Shown here: one piece after another, positions 56,548-64,000 of the stretch
Numbering within the stretch: the stretch's first letter is position 1
Layout: every line of letters begins with the position of its first letter
Source of the DNA: Acetobacteraceae bacterium AT-5844
GTDB taxonomy: Bacteria > Pseudomonadota > Alphaproteobacteria > Acetobacterales > Acetobacteraceae
Assembly (NCBI GenBank): GCA_000245075.1
Contig: JH599974.1
Location: forward strand, 48,000-111,999
Length of the DNA: 64,000 bases
Reading direction: 5' to 3'
Translations under genes and position numbers: made by a program
Notes under the pieces: model-generated
The model's input: only the letters and a program-made list of their open reading frames with translations
What the model was told of the DNA's origin: nothing
Databases searched by the model: none

Positions 56548-57144
56548 TCAAAGCGAAGGCTCACCGAGGGAAAGCATCAACCGGTTGGCCCAGTTGAAGA
56601 ACGCAGCACCATGGATGACGTCGGAAATCTCCAGATCACTCAATCCATGAGCCCGCAGGCGCGCGATTTCAGCATCTCCGAAACTCGCCGGTGTTTTCGT
56701 CAGGGCGACGGAGGCAGCAATGATGGTGTTCCAGCGCGGATCAATATCCGCTGTCACGCCTTCATCGAGCAGGCGCTGAACATCGGCTTCGCGTTTCGAG
56801 AATTGCGAGGCAAATCGCGCATGGACTGAGGCGCAGTAAATGCATCCATTGAAGCGCGAGGCGGCAGCAGCAGCCAGTTCCCGCTCAGGGCGCGGCAGGC
56901 CGTCCTTGGTGTTGTAAAAGATGTCCTTGTCAGTCTTGGTACGCGCCCCAAGGATATCGGGATCCCGTGCCAGCAGCATGAAGTAAGGCGATTTTGCCCG
57001 GGCCTTGTCCACCAGGCCGTTCCAATGGCGCTCGGTGAGCGCCTCCTCCTGCATGGGTTCCAGCCAGGGCAGCCAGTCCAGTTGCGCCTGGGTGAAGACG
57101 GTGGGAATGGCTTGCACGTCCTGCTCGACGATCTGATCGGTCAT
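56548..57144 (-). CDS. Alkylhydroperoxidase/CMD-domain protein (198 aa)
   Basis: The protein has FNGCIYCASVHARFASQFSK at about residues 96-115, with the redox CxxC and the following His of the AhpD/carboxymuconolactone-decarboxylase fold. It also has a long helical C-terminus (GAAFFNWANRLMLSLGEPSL). It fits a family usually found with the next two genes (annotated after Agrobacterium vitis Avi_7169). The role is probably peroxide or substrate-peroxide reduction. Last gene of a leftward trio. Confidence 0.82.
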   Translation of the reverse strand: MTDQIVEQDVQAIPTVFTQAQLDWLPWLEPMQEEALTERHWNGLVDKARAKSPYFMLLARDPDILGARTKTDKDIFYNTKDGLPRPERELAAAAASRFNGCIYCASVHARFASQFSKREADVQRLLDEGVTADIDPRWNTIIAASVALTKTPASFGDAEIARLRAHGLSDLEISDVIHGAAFFNWANRLMLSLGEPSL

Positions 57145-57176
57145 GGGGTGTCTCCGTCTCTTTTCGGCGAGCGTGT

Positions 57177-57773
57177 TCAGGCAGCCAGGTTGCGCGAGAG
57201 GGCACGCAGACCGTGGATGACGCGAAGTTGGAAGGCGAGGAAGGACACAAGCTGCGAGAGAGTCACGATACCGGTGGTGGACCAGCCTGCGTCGAGCAGA
57301 GCCTTCAGAGCCGCCGCATCGGCATCGCGAGGGCGGATGACCAGCATGTGGGCATGTTCCAATGCGGCGGCGAGGCGGGCGCCCAGCTTGTCTCTGGCTC
57401 CAGCGGCGTAGGTGGCGCCGACGGTATTCTCCACGCTTAGCGGGCCGTCAGGGTAGTGGCCGGCCGGGCCGTGCGCGCGTCCTAGCGCCACCTCGGCGGC
57501 GATGACGGCGGGCAGCCCAGGAGCCATGGCTTCAAGTTTGCTTGCGTAGAAAGCCAGCTCCTTGTCCTGGCCATGCAGGCCGGCCACGAAACATGCCACG
57601 GCAAAGCGCTCGACGAGGGAGACATTCTCGGTTTCCGTCGTCTCGAACAAGGCGAGGTAGCTGGCCTGCGCATTGTCCCGGGCCTGTTGGCGGGCGGCAC
57701 GGATGGCATCAAGCGGCGAGCCGGGGATGATGCCGACGAGATGGTCGATGATGTCGGGCGTGGAAGACGTCAT
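57177..57773 (-). CDS. CMD-domain protein without redox Cys pair (198 aa)
   Basis: A helical protein of the same fold as its neighbour, with SLVERFAVACFVAGLHGQDK at about residues 52-71 and a QLVSFLAFQLRVIHGLRALS end. The CxxC is not present (a single Cys remains), so it may be a structural or substrate-binding partner. It resembles the family annotated after Avi_7170. It lies between the peroxidase-like gene and the monooxygenase, in the same direction. Confidence 0.78.
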   Translation of the reverse strand: MTSSTPDIIDHLVGIIPGSPLDAIRAARQQARDNAQASYLALFETTETENVSLVERFAVACFVAGLHGQDKELAFYASKLEAMAPGLPAVIAAEVALGRAHGPAGHYPDGPLSVENTVGATYAAGARDKLGARLAAALEHAHMLVIRPRDADAAALKALLDAGWSTTGIVTLSQLVSFLAFQLRVIHGLRALSRNLAA

Positions 57774-57815
57774 GCTGCAACCTGCGTGCTAGAGGTTGGA
57801 AGGACAGGGCGATCA

Positions 57816-58844
57816 TCAGCCCGCGGCAGCGGCGGTCTCCCACGGCCTGGCGGGGATGCGGGGCACCCACCCCAGAGCGGGCGCGACCTGTGTCGCCAGC
57901 AATTCGATCGACCGGAGAATGCAGGGATGCGGCGGGTCGACGGAATGTACCTGGAAGACGATGTCCGTGGCGCGTGCCAGCGCGGTATCGGCGGAGAGGC
58001 TTTCGATAACGTCCTGCACCGTTCCGACATGGGTATCCGTGGCGGCGATCACCTCCGCCAGCGTGCCGGCGGGGAAGGGCGTGCCACTCTGTCCGATGCG
58101 GCCGGCTGCCCGGGAGAGCCCTGCCTCGGCCAGCCGCAGCGCTTCCCGCCGGTCATCGGCGACATACAAGGTACGGGAGCCAAGGATTTTGGGGGCGGCA
58201 CCCGCTGGCAACTCCTGCAGATAAGCATCGATGATCGGATTCTGCACATCCCAGAGCGTGGCACCCTCCGGCTTCGGCTGAGTGCGGGAAAGCATCAGCC
58301 CGTGGCCCGCTTTTCCAGCCCGCACCCCGCCAGCCACCGAGAAGGTCGCCTGCCACAGCCTTTGCAGAAGTTGCGGCGCGGCGGGGTAGAGCTGGGCACC
58401 TCCTTCAAGCGGCTCTCCACGCCAGGCGCTTAGCAATTGGGCCAGGTTCTCGCCATACAGCGCGCCGCGCGCATCGCTCTCCAGGCCGAATGCCGTGAAA
58501 GCAGCGGCGGAGCCGCCCGAGCCAAGTCCGATCTCAAGCCGGCCATCTAACAGCAGGTCGAGCACGGCCGTATCCTCAGCCACACGCAGCACGTTCTCGA
58601 GCGCGAGGGTAATGATGCCAGTGCCAAGGCGGATGGTGCTGGTACGCGCCGCGAGCGACGCCAGGAAGACCAGCGGGGAGGGCAGGCCACCTTCTTCCGC
58701 GTCAAAGTGATGCTGGGCAATCCAGGCGGAATCGAAACCCATCCGCTCCGCATGCTGAATCTGTTCTGCAAGCAGGCGATATCGCTCGGCAGGACAGACA
58801 TCATCCAGGACACGGGAAAAGAAACCGAGACGCTTCGCCATCAT
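57816..58844 (-). CDS. Luciferase-like FMN-dependent monooxygenase (342 aa)
   Basis: ATG 58844 (MMAKRLGFFSRVLDDVCPAE) has GGGAG upstream; the longer frame is not credible. Flavin barrel features include MGFDSAWIAQHHFDAEEGGL, IRLGTGIITLALENVLRVAE and DGRLEIGLGSGG. It matches the LLM group that travels with two CMD proteins and peptide/nickel-type ABC transporters (KPN_01858-like). As first gene of the leftward trio, it probably oxidises a compound taken up by a linked transporter. No flavin reductase is adjacent. Confidence 0.85.
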   Translation of the reverse strand: MMAKRLGFFSRVLDDVCPAERYRLLAEQIQHAERMGFDSAWIAQHHFDAEEGGLPSPLVFLASLAARTSTIRLGTGIITLALENVLRVAEDTAVLDLLLDGRLEIGLGSGGSAAAFTAFGLESDARGALYGENLAQLLSAWRGEPLEGGAQLYPAAPQLLQRLWQATFSVAGGVRAGKAGHGLMLSRTQPKPEGATLWDVQNPIIDAYLQELPAGAAPKILGSRTLYVADDRREALRLAEAGLSRAAGRIGQSGTPFPAGTLAEVIAATDTHVGTVQDVIESLSADTALARATDIVFQVHSVDPPHPCILRSIELLATQVAPALGWVPRIPARPWETAAAAG

Positions 58845-59386
58845 GCCGTCGCTCCCATGGCCATCGGAGAGGTGGGTCCGTCCTGGCGCAGGCGCTGCAC
58901 CGGGACGGCATGGATTCTCGTATATCTGCTGCCGGGGGGATGGAAGATCCGCCCTCGCGCCGATGCTTTTCAGTTTCCGTGGCATGGCACGGAAACGGAA
59001 GCCGGAATCTGCAGCGTCACGGCCAGGCCGTAAGGGCGGACTGGTAGGCCGGCCGAGATCGCCGGCACCTGCGAAGTGACCTTCAAGGCGGACAGGGCTC
59101 CATCCAGCACGATCACTGCCAGTTCTAGTACCGCAGCGCGCGGGGTGGCAACGGACCGCCACTACCCGTCAGCTGGGCATCTGCAAGAGGTCAAGCATGG
59201 CCTTATCCGGCCCCTCTTCTCGGGAAGCGTGGCTCGAAGCTCAGCAGTGGCTCTTCGTCCGAGACAGAACAGGCTTTGCGGTGGGAAGCAGCGTCCGGCC
59301 AGGATTGGACAGGCCGGAACCTCACATGATATGCAGTTTCCGTTGATTCGTCATACAGTGGCATCTTCCCCGTGGCGAGGTCCATT
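58845..59386. other. Divergent promoter region of LLM trio and nik operon
   Basis: No credible gene in these 542 bases. It contains the NikR operator at 59329-59356 and the presumed promoters of both operons. The part from about 58900 to 59300 shows no other signal I can support. Confidence 0.5.
59329..59356. promoter_or_regulatory. NikR operator before nikA
   Basis: ATATGC-N16-TCATAC matches the E. coli NikR operator GTATGA-N16-TCATAC at 10 of 12 positions with exact spacing. It ends 30 bases before the nikA start codon, where repressor would cover the promoter. Confidence 0.75.
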
Positions 59387-60973
59387 ATGCTGCGACGTTC
59401 ATTGCTGCGCGCTGCCACGGCCATGCCAGGGGCGGTGGTAGGGGCTGCGTTGCCCGGGCTGCCCTCGCCCGCGGCGGCCGCAAGGGCGGGAAGGCTGACC
59501 TTTTCCTGGGCCACGAATGCAGGGCCGCTGCACCCGCACCTCTATTCCCCAAATCAGATGTTCGCCCAGGCCATGGTGTATGAACCCCTGGTGCGTTACG
59601 CCGAGGGTGGCGAGATCGTCCCCGCCCTTGCCACGTCATGGAAGGTGGAGCAGGGCGGGCGCGCCTATGTTTTCTCGCTGCGGCCAAATGTACGCTTCAC
59701 CGACGGCACGGTGTTCGACGCGGCGGCTGTGGTGGCCAATGTTAATGCTGTGCTGGCGGGCGGGGCGCGCCATAACTGGCTGGCCATGGTCGCGCAGATC
59801 GAGGGGGCGGACATCCTGGATGCCGGCACGGTGCGGCTGCGCCTCCGTGGTTCCTATTATCCAACCCTGCTGGAACTGGCGTTGATCCGGCCTCTCCGCT
59901 TCGCATCGCCTGCCGTACTGCAAACAGACGGCACCATCTCGGCGCCAGTCGGCACCGGCCCGTGGTGCCTCGCCGAAACCTTGCCAGGTCAGCACGACCT
60001 ATTCCGGCGCCACGATGGCTACTGGGGCGATAAGCCCGCCTTGGACGAAATTCTGGTGAAAGTGGTCGGCGACAGCAACACCCGCGCCCTGGCGCTCGAG
60101 ACCGGCGAGATCGATCTCGCCTACGGCACCGACCAGCTGGATGGAGACACATTCCGCCGCTTCGCGGGGGACCGCCGCTTCACCACCGCGATCTCCCCGC
60201 CGCTGGCGACACGTTTGTTGGCGCTGAACTCGGCGCGGTTCCCTACGGATGATCTGGCGGTTCGCCAGGCCATCGCACAGGCTGTGGACCGGGCTGCCCT
60301 CGTGCGGCATGTGCTGCTGGACACGGAACCAGCAGCGGAGACCCTCTTCGCGGGCAACTTCCCCTATACGGATCTGGGCTTGCGTGCGCCGGCATTCGAC
60401 CGCGCGGCGGCTACCGCGGTGTTGGAAGCGGCGGGCTGGGTGCTGCCGGCGGGGGCGCGCGTAAGGGCCAGGGCAGGAAGGGAATTAAGGCTGGATCTGT
60501 GCTTCGTCGGGACAGATGCGCTGCAAAAGGCATTGGCGGAAGCGGTCCAGGGTGATCTGGCCCGCATCGGCATCGCCGTGCGGCTGGTGGGCGAGGATCA
60601 CGGTACATTCCTGGGCCGGCAGAAATCGGGCGAATTCGGCATGATCTTTGGCGACAGCTGGGGCGCGCCTTACGATCCGCACGCCTTCCTTGGCTCGATG
60701 CGCCAACCCGCCCATGCGGATTATCAGGCACAGCGCGGGCTGCCCATGAAGGCGGATATCGACCGCCGCATCGGCGCGGTTCTGGCCAGTACCGATGAGG
60801 CCAGCCGCGCTGCCGAGTATCGCTGGATCCTCACAACCCTGCACGAGCAGGCAGTCTATTTCCCTGTCTCCTTCCTGACCAACAAGATGGTGCACCGCAC
60901 CTCGCTCGGGCGTGTACCATTCGGGGATACGCGCTACGAAATTCCGTTCGACCGCATCCTGCCGCGAAGCTGA
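59387..60973 (+). CDS. nikA: NikA, periplasmic nickel-binding protein of ABC transporter
   Basis: ATG 59387 with GAGG upstream is preferred to GTG 59372. The 528-residue protein has a twin-Arg-like signal (LRRSLLRAATAMPGA). It closely follows E. coli NikA in blocks such as GPLHPHLYSPNQMFAQAMVY, YWGDKPALDE, FVGTDALQKALAEA and FGDSWGAPYDPHAFLGSMRQ. It captures nickel, probably as a chelate, and hands it to NikBC. NikR control is indicated by the operator just upstream. Confidence 0.93.
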   Translation: MLRRSLLRAATAMPGAVVGAALPGLPSPAAAARAGRLTFSWATNAGPLHPHLYSPNQMFAQAMVYEPLVRYAEGGEIVPALATSWKVEQGGRAYVFSLRPNVRFTDGTVFDAAAVVANVNAVLAGGARHNWLAMVAQIEGADILDAGTVRLRLRGSYYPTLLELALIRPLRFASPAVLQTDGTISAPVGTGPWCLAETLPGQHDLFRRHDGYWGDKPALDEILVKVVGDSNTRALALETGEIDLAYGTDQLDGDTFRRFAGDRRFTTAISPPLATRLLALNSARFPTDDLAVRQAIAQAVDRAALVRHVLLDTEPAAETLFAGNFPYTDLGLRAPAFDRAAATAVLEAAGWVLPAGARVRARAGRELRLDLCFVGTDALQKALAEAVQGDLARIGIAVRLVGEDHGTFLGRQKSGEFGMIFGDSWGAPYDPHAFLGSMRQPAHADYQAQRGLPMKADIDRRIGAVLASTDEASRAAEYRWILTTLHEQAVYFPVSFLTNKMVHRTSLGRVPFGDTRYEIPFDRILPRS

Positions 60974-60980
60974 GTTTTCC

Positions 60981-61919
60981 GTGCTGGCCTTCATCCTTCG
61001 GCGGCTGGCGTCGCTGTTTCCCTTACTGCTGGTTGTTTCCTTCGCCTTTTTCGCCATGCTGCGCCTGGGGCGGGGCGACCCGGCGATGGACTATCTTCGT
61101 CTTGCCCAGATTCCTCCCACCGATGCCGCCCTGGTGGCAGCAAGGACGGAGCTGGGGCTCGATCGGCCCCTGCTCGTGCAGTATTTCTCCTGGTTGGCGG
61201 ACGCATTGCGCTTCGACCTCGGCACCTCCTGGTTCACGCGTCGCCCTGTTGCCGAGGAGATCCTCCTGTTTCTGCCGGCCACCTTGCAGCTGGCGGGCAC
61301 AGCCATGCTGTTGACCCTGGCCATCGGCATTCCGCTCGGCGTGTGGGCAGCACTGCGGCGGGATCGCTGGCCGGATCATCTGACGCGCGTCGTCGCCTTT
61401 GTTGGTGTCTCGGTTCCGAATTTCTGGCTGGGCTTTCTTCTGGTGCTGCTCTTTGCCGTCACGCTGGGCTGGCTGCCGGCGATGGGGCGAGAGGGACCGG
61501 CCAGCGTGTTGCTTCCGGCACTCGCTACGGCAGCCATGTCCGCCTGCGTCATGCTACGGCTGGTGCGCGCCTCCGTGCTCGGGGCATTGGGCGAGCCGCA
61601 TTTGCGCTTTGCCCGCGCTCGTGGCCTGCCCGGTCGCACCCTTCTCGGCCGCCACATCCTGCTTAACGCAATGGTGCCGCCGCTGACCGCCATAGGGCTG
61701 CATCTCGGAGAGCTGATGGGCGGGGCGATGGTGGTGGAGACGGTGTTCGGCTGGCCGGGCCTGGGGCGATGGGCGTTGCTGGCCATCGGCAACCGCGACT
61801 ACCCGGTTCTCCAGGGCTTCATCATTGTCATGACGACGGTCTTCGTGCTCTGCAACCTGCTCGTCGATATCGCCTATGCGTGGCTCGATCCGCGCATCCG
61901 GTTGAGGCAGGCAGCATGA
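60981..61919 (+). CDS. nikB: NikB, nickel ABC transporter permease
   Basis: GTG 60981 starts a 312-residue permease (E. coli NikB has 314). It has a long periplasmic loop after the first span (DAALVAARTELGLDRPLLVQ), the DppB-type core, and the EAA-like LRFARARGLPGRTLLGRHIL loop that contacts the ATPases. It ends with ELMGGAMVVETVFGWPGLGR. It forms a heterodimer with NikC. Confidence 0.93.
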   Translation: MLAFILRRLASLFPLLLVVSFAFFAMLRLGRGDPAMDYLRLAQIPPTDAALVAARTELGLDRPLLVQYFSWLADALRFDLGTSWFTRRPVAEEILLFLPATLQLAGTAMLLTLAIGIPLGVWAALRRDRWPDHLTRVVAFVGVSVPNFWLGFLLVLLFAVTLGWLPAMGREGPASVLLPALATAAMSACVMLRLVRASVLGALGEPHLRFARARGLPGRTLLGRHILLNAMVPPLTAIGLHLGELMGGAMVVETVFGWPGLGRWALLAIGNRDYPVLQGFIIVMTTVFVLCNLLVDIAYAWLDPRIRLRQAA

Positions 61920-62731
61920 AGCGCCTGCTGCTCCCCTTGGCTTGCGTGATTGTGGTGTCGCTGCTGTTGGGAGCCCTGCTGGCACCATGGCTGGCGCCGC
62001 ACGATCCCACCGTGACGGATCTTTCCAACCGCCTGCTGCCGCCTTCAGCCGGGCACTGGCTCGGTACCGATCATCTGGGGCGGGATGTCTTGTCGCGCCT
62101 GCTGTGGGGCGCGCGTGCCTCCTTCGGTGCCGTGGCGGCCATTCTGGCGCTGGTGCTGGCGCTGGGTTGCCTCGTTGGTACGGCGGCCGGCATGGCGGGC
62201 GGGATGATGGACGCGGTGCTGATGCGTATCTGCGATGCCTTCATGACAGTGCCGACGCTGGTGCTCGCCCTGTTCATGATCGGCGCGCTCGGAACGGGCC
62301 TGACCAATGTCGTCATTGCCATCGCGCTCTCGCATTGGGCCTGGTATGCCCGGCTTGTGCGTGGGCTGACCTTGTCCCTCCGGCATCGCGATCATCTCGC
62401 CGCGGCACGTATCGCCGGGCTATCGCGCTTCGCCATCATCCGGCGGCATGTATTGCCGGTGATCGCTGGCCAGCTCGCGGTGTTGGCGAGCCTCGATCTC
62501 GGCCATTGGATGCTGCATGTGGCGGGGCTCTCCTTCCTGGGCCTCGGGCTCGCCGCGCCCGCGCCGGAATGGGGCATCATGATCAACGACGCGCGGCCAT
62601 TCTTCAGGACGGCGCCCATGCTGGTGGTGCTGCCCGGCGCCGCCATCCTGTTAACAGTGCTGGCCTTTAACCTGCTGGGCGATGCGCTGCGGGACCGGCT
62701 GGACCCCTCTCTGCACAGCCAGGCACATTGA
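61916..62731 (+). CDS. nikC: NikC, nickel ABC transporter permease
   Basis: ATG 61916 overlaps the nikB stop (ATGA). The 271-residue protein has the DppC-type N-terminal segment (WLGTDHLGRDVLSRLLWGAR), five or six spans, and the EAA loop DHLAAARIAGLSRFAIIRRH. It ends LGDALRDRLDPSL. Partner of NikB. Confidence 0.93.
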   Translation: MKRLLLPLACVIVVSLLLGALLAPWLAPHDPTVTDLSNRLLPPSAGHWLGTDHLGRDVLSRLLWGARASFGAVAAILALVLALGCLVGTAAGMAGGMMDAVLMRICDAFMTVPTLVLALFMIGALGTGLTNVVIAIALSHWAWYARLVRGLTLSLRHRDHLAAARIAGLSRFAIIRRHVLPVIAGQLAVLASLDLGHWMLHVAGLSFLGLGLAAPAPEWGIMINDARPFFRTAPMLVVLPGAAILLTVLAFNLLGDALRDRLDPSLHSQAH

Positions 62732-63522
62732 TGGCGGAGCCCATGCGCGGCCTTTCAGTCACCGGCCTGTGCCTGAGGGCAGGGACGAAGTCCCTGGTGC
62801 GGGATGTGAGCTTTACCGTGGCACCGGGACAAGTGCTGGGCCTGGTGGGAACAAGCGGCAGTGGCAAGAGCCTGACAGTGATGTCACTGCTGGGCCTGTT
62901 GCCTGCCGATGTACAGCAGACAGGGGGCGAGGTGCGGCTTGACGGGCGCAGGCTCGACCCTGCCAACCTGTCCGCCATCAGGGGCCGGGCGCTCGGTTTC
63001 GTGCAACAGGCGCCACGGGGCGGGTTCAATCCTCTTGTGACTATCGGCCGCCACTTCCGCGAAACTCTGGCATGCGACGGGGTGCGCGGGGCGGCGGCCG
63101 AGGCCCGCATGCTGAGCCTGTTGGCGGAGGTCGGCTTCGCGGCCCCGGAGCGCCTGCCGGATCTCTACCCGTCGCAGCTGAGTGGCGGCATGCTGCAGCG
63201 GGCCATGCTGGCCCTGGCCCTGTCCAGGGAGCCGGATTTCCTGTTGGCGGATGAGCCTACCACGGATCTGGACCTGGTCGTGCAGCAGCAGATCCTGGAT
63301 CTTTTGGAGAGGCTGGTCGCGCGGCGTCGCCTCGGGCTGTTGCTGGTGACGCATGATCTTTCCGTCATCGCCCGGCTGGCCGACCATGTGGCCGTGATGG
63401 ATGGGGGCAGCATCGTCGAGGAGCAGCCCGTGGCCGGGCTTTTCGCAGAGCCCAGGCATTCGCGTACCCAGGCGCTGCTGCGCGCCCATTTCGCGTTGTA
63501 TGGCGAGGCCCAGCTGCCATGA
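62731..63522 (+). CDS. nikD: NikD, ATPase of nickel ABC transporter
   Basis: ATG 62731 overlaps the nikC stop (TGATG). Walker A GTSGSGKS, Q-loop FVQQAPRGGFNPL, signature LSGGMLQR and Walker B FLLADEPTTDLD are all intact, followed by the switch His in VTHDLS. At 263 residues it is the shorter of the two ATPases, as in E. coli. Confidence 0.92.
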   Translation: MAEPMRGLSVTGLCLRAGTKSLVRDVSFTVAPGQVLGLVGTSGSGKSLTVMSLLGLLPADVQQTGGEVRLDGRRLDPANLSAIRGRALGFVQQAPRGGFNPLVTIGRHFRETLACDGVRGAAAEARMLSLLAEVGFAAPERLPDLYPSQLSGGMLQRAMLALALSREPDFLLADEPTTDLDLVVQQQILDLLERLVARRRLGLLLVTHDLSVIARLADHVAVMDGGSIVEEQPVAGLFAEPRHSRTQALLRAHFALYGEAQLP

Positions 63523-64000
63523 ACCTGCTGGAGCTGCGCGGCGTCTCGCATGCCTACCGGCAGGGCGGCCTGTTCGGGCGGCGCAGGCAGGTGCCGGTGC
63601 TGGAAGATGCCTCCTTGCGGATCGGTGCCGGCGAGTGCGTGGCGCTGCTCGGCCCTACCGGTTCCGGCAAGAGCACGCTCGGCCGCATCCTGCTAGGGTT
63701 GGAGGCTCCGGATCGCGGAGAAGTTCTCTATCGCGGCGCGCTGCTCAGGGACGGGCGCGGGCGCATGGCACCGGAGAGCCGGCGAGCGATCCAGGCGGTG
63801 TTCCAGGACCCGTATGGCGCGACGAGCGCGCGGTTCTCCGTGTTGGATGTCGTGGCGGAGACGCTGTGGCCGTTGCGGCTGCCGGCGGCAGCGTTGCGGG
63901 AGCGGGTGGCGGGATTATTGGACGATGTGGGGCTGGAGCCACCCATGATGGACCGGCTCGCGCATCGGCTCAGCGGAGGGCAGTTGCAGCGGGTGTGCAT
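63519..64000 (+). CDS. nikE: NikE, second ATPase of nickel ABC transporter, cut by window edge
   Basis: ATG 63519 overlaps the nikD stop (ATGA). The visible 160 residues hold Walker A GPTGSGKST, the Q-loop VFQDPYGATSA and the signature LSGGQLQR; the sequence ends just before Walker B. Similarity in order and motifs to E. coli NikE is clear. The remaining third lies past the right edge. Confidence 0.9.
   Translation, partial: MNLLELRGVSHAYRQGGLFGRRRQVPVLEDASLRIGAGECVALLGPTGSGKSTLGRILLGLEAPDRGEVLYRGALLRDGRGRMAPESRRAIQAVFQDPYGATSARFSVLDVVAETLWPLRLPAAALRERVAGLLDDVGLEPPMMDRLAHRLSGGQLQRVC

Noticed and set aside
59387-63522. Dipeptide/oligopeptide transporter instead of Nik
   Set aside because: NikA block-by-block similarity to E. 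coli NikA, gene order ABCDE, nikR nearby and the NikR operator all favour nickel.

Overview
The window reads as the right-hand two thirds of an integrated contractile-tailed (myovirus-type) prophage, positions 1 to about 42,000, followed by about 22 kb of chromosome from a GC-rich alphaproteobacterium. An Acetobacteraceae member (Roseomonas-like) is my best guess, from base composition, the small zinc-ribbon proteins and the mix of Bug-type receptors, NikR and an RpfF/RpfC pair. The genus is inference. No rRNA, tRNA, CRISPR array or complete insertion sequence was seen, and no integrase lies in the window, so the left prophage end must be outside it.

PROPHAGE. Leftward early operon (1-4715): very tightly packed small genes, most joined by ATGA/TGATG overlaps, including a Bet/RecT annealase and a Gp157-like protein. 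Switch (4746-5644): a leftward CI-like repressor and a rightward YdaS/Cro-like protein, with 17-bp palindromic operators (GTGCACC-N3-GGTGCAC) in the leftward promoter and between the divergent genes, a layout like lambda oL/oR. Rightward early genes (5644-13692): RusA resolvase, a RepA-type RecA-fold helicase, an iteron-like array inside a small coupled ORF (probable replication origin), SSB, a SLOG-fold protein and many small accessory proteins, ending with an HTH protein and a terminator. Late genes (13790-40097): terminase, portal, head morphogenesis, DUF2213 protease/scaffold, cement and major capsid proteins, neck proteins, sheath (DUF3383), tube (DUF3277), chaperone with a probable frameshift extension, tape measure, Pam3-like baseplate plug, hub, Gp138 spike, gp25-like wedge, gpJ, DUF2612, fibres including an SGNH-esterase fibre, then holin and GH19 endolysin. 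A cassette of non-structural genes (29020-31662) interrupts the baseplate operon. It encodes an exported protein, a protein ending in an SSB-like DDDIPF tail, a ribbon-helix-helix protein and a Rha/KilAC regulator. After lysis come a secreted nuclease and three leftward zinc-ribbon genes.

CHROMOSOME. 42149-47856: a flavin monooxygenase, glucokinase, AMP nucleosidase, and a FadR-type regulator overlapping a DapA-like lyase, facing a Bug-type solute receptor. 49717-55483: a diffusible-signal-factor circuit, with RpfF synthase convergent with an RpfC-like hybrid kinase and a REC-PAS-GGDEF-EAL response regulator in the place RpfG would take. 55484-55971: no protein gene, but a Fur-box-like promoter followed by a strongly foldable stretch (candidate ncRNA). 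55972-64000: nikR, a three-gene leftward alkylhydroperoxidase/CMD/luciferase-like cluster, then nikABCDE (nikE cut by the window edge). A near-consensus NikR operator lies just upstream of nikA, so the nickel regulator and its target transporter are in the same locus.
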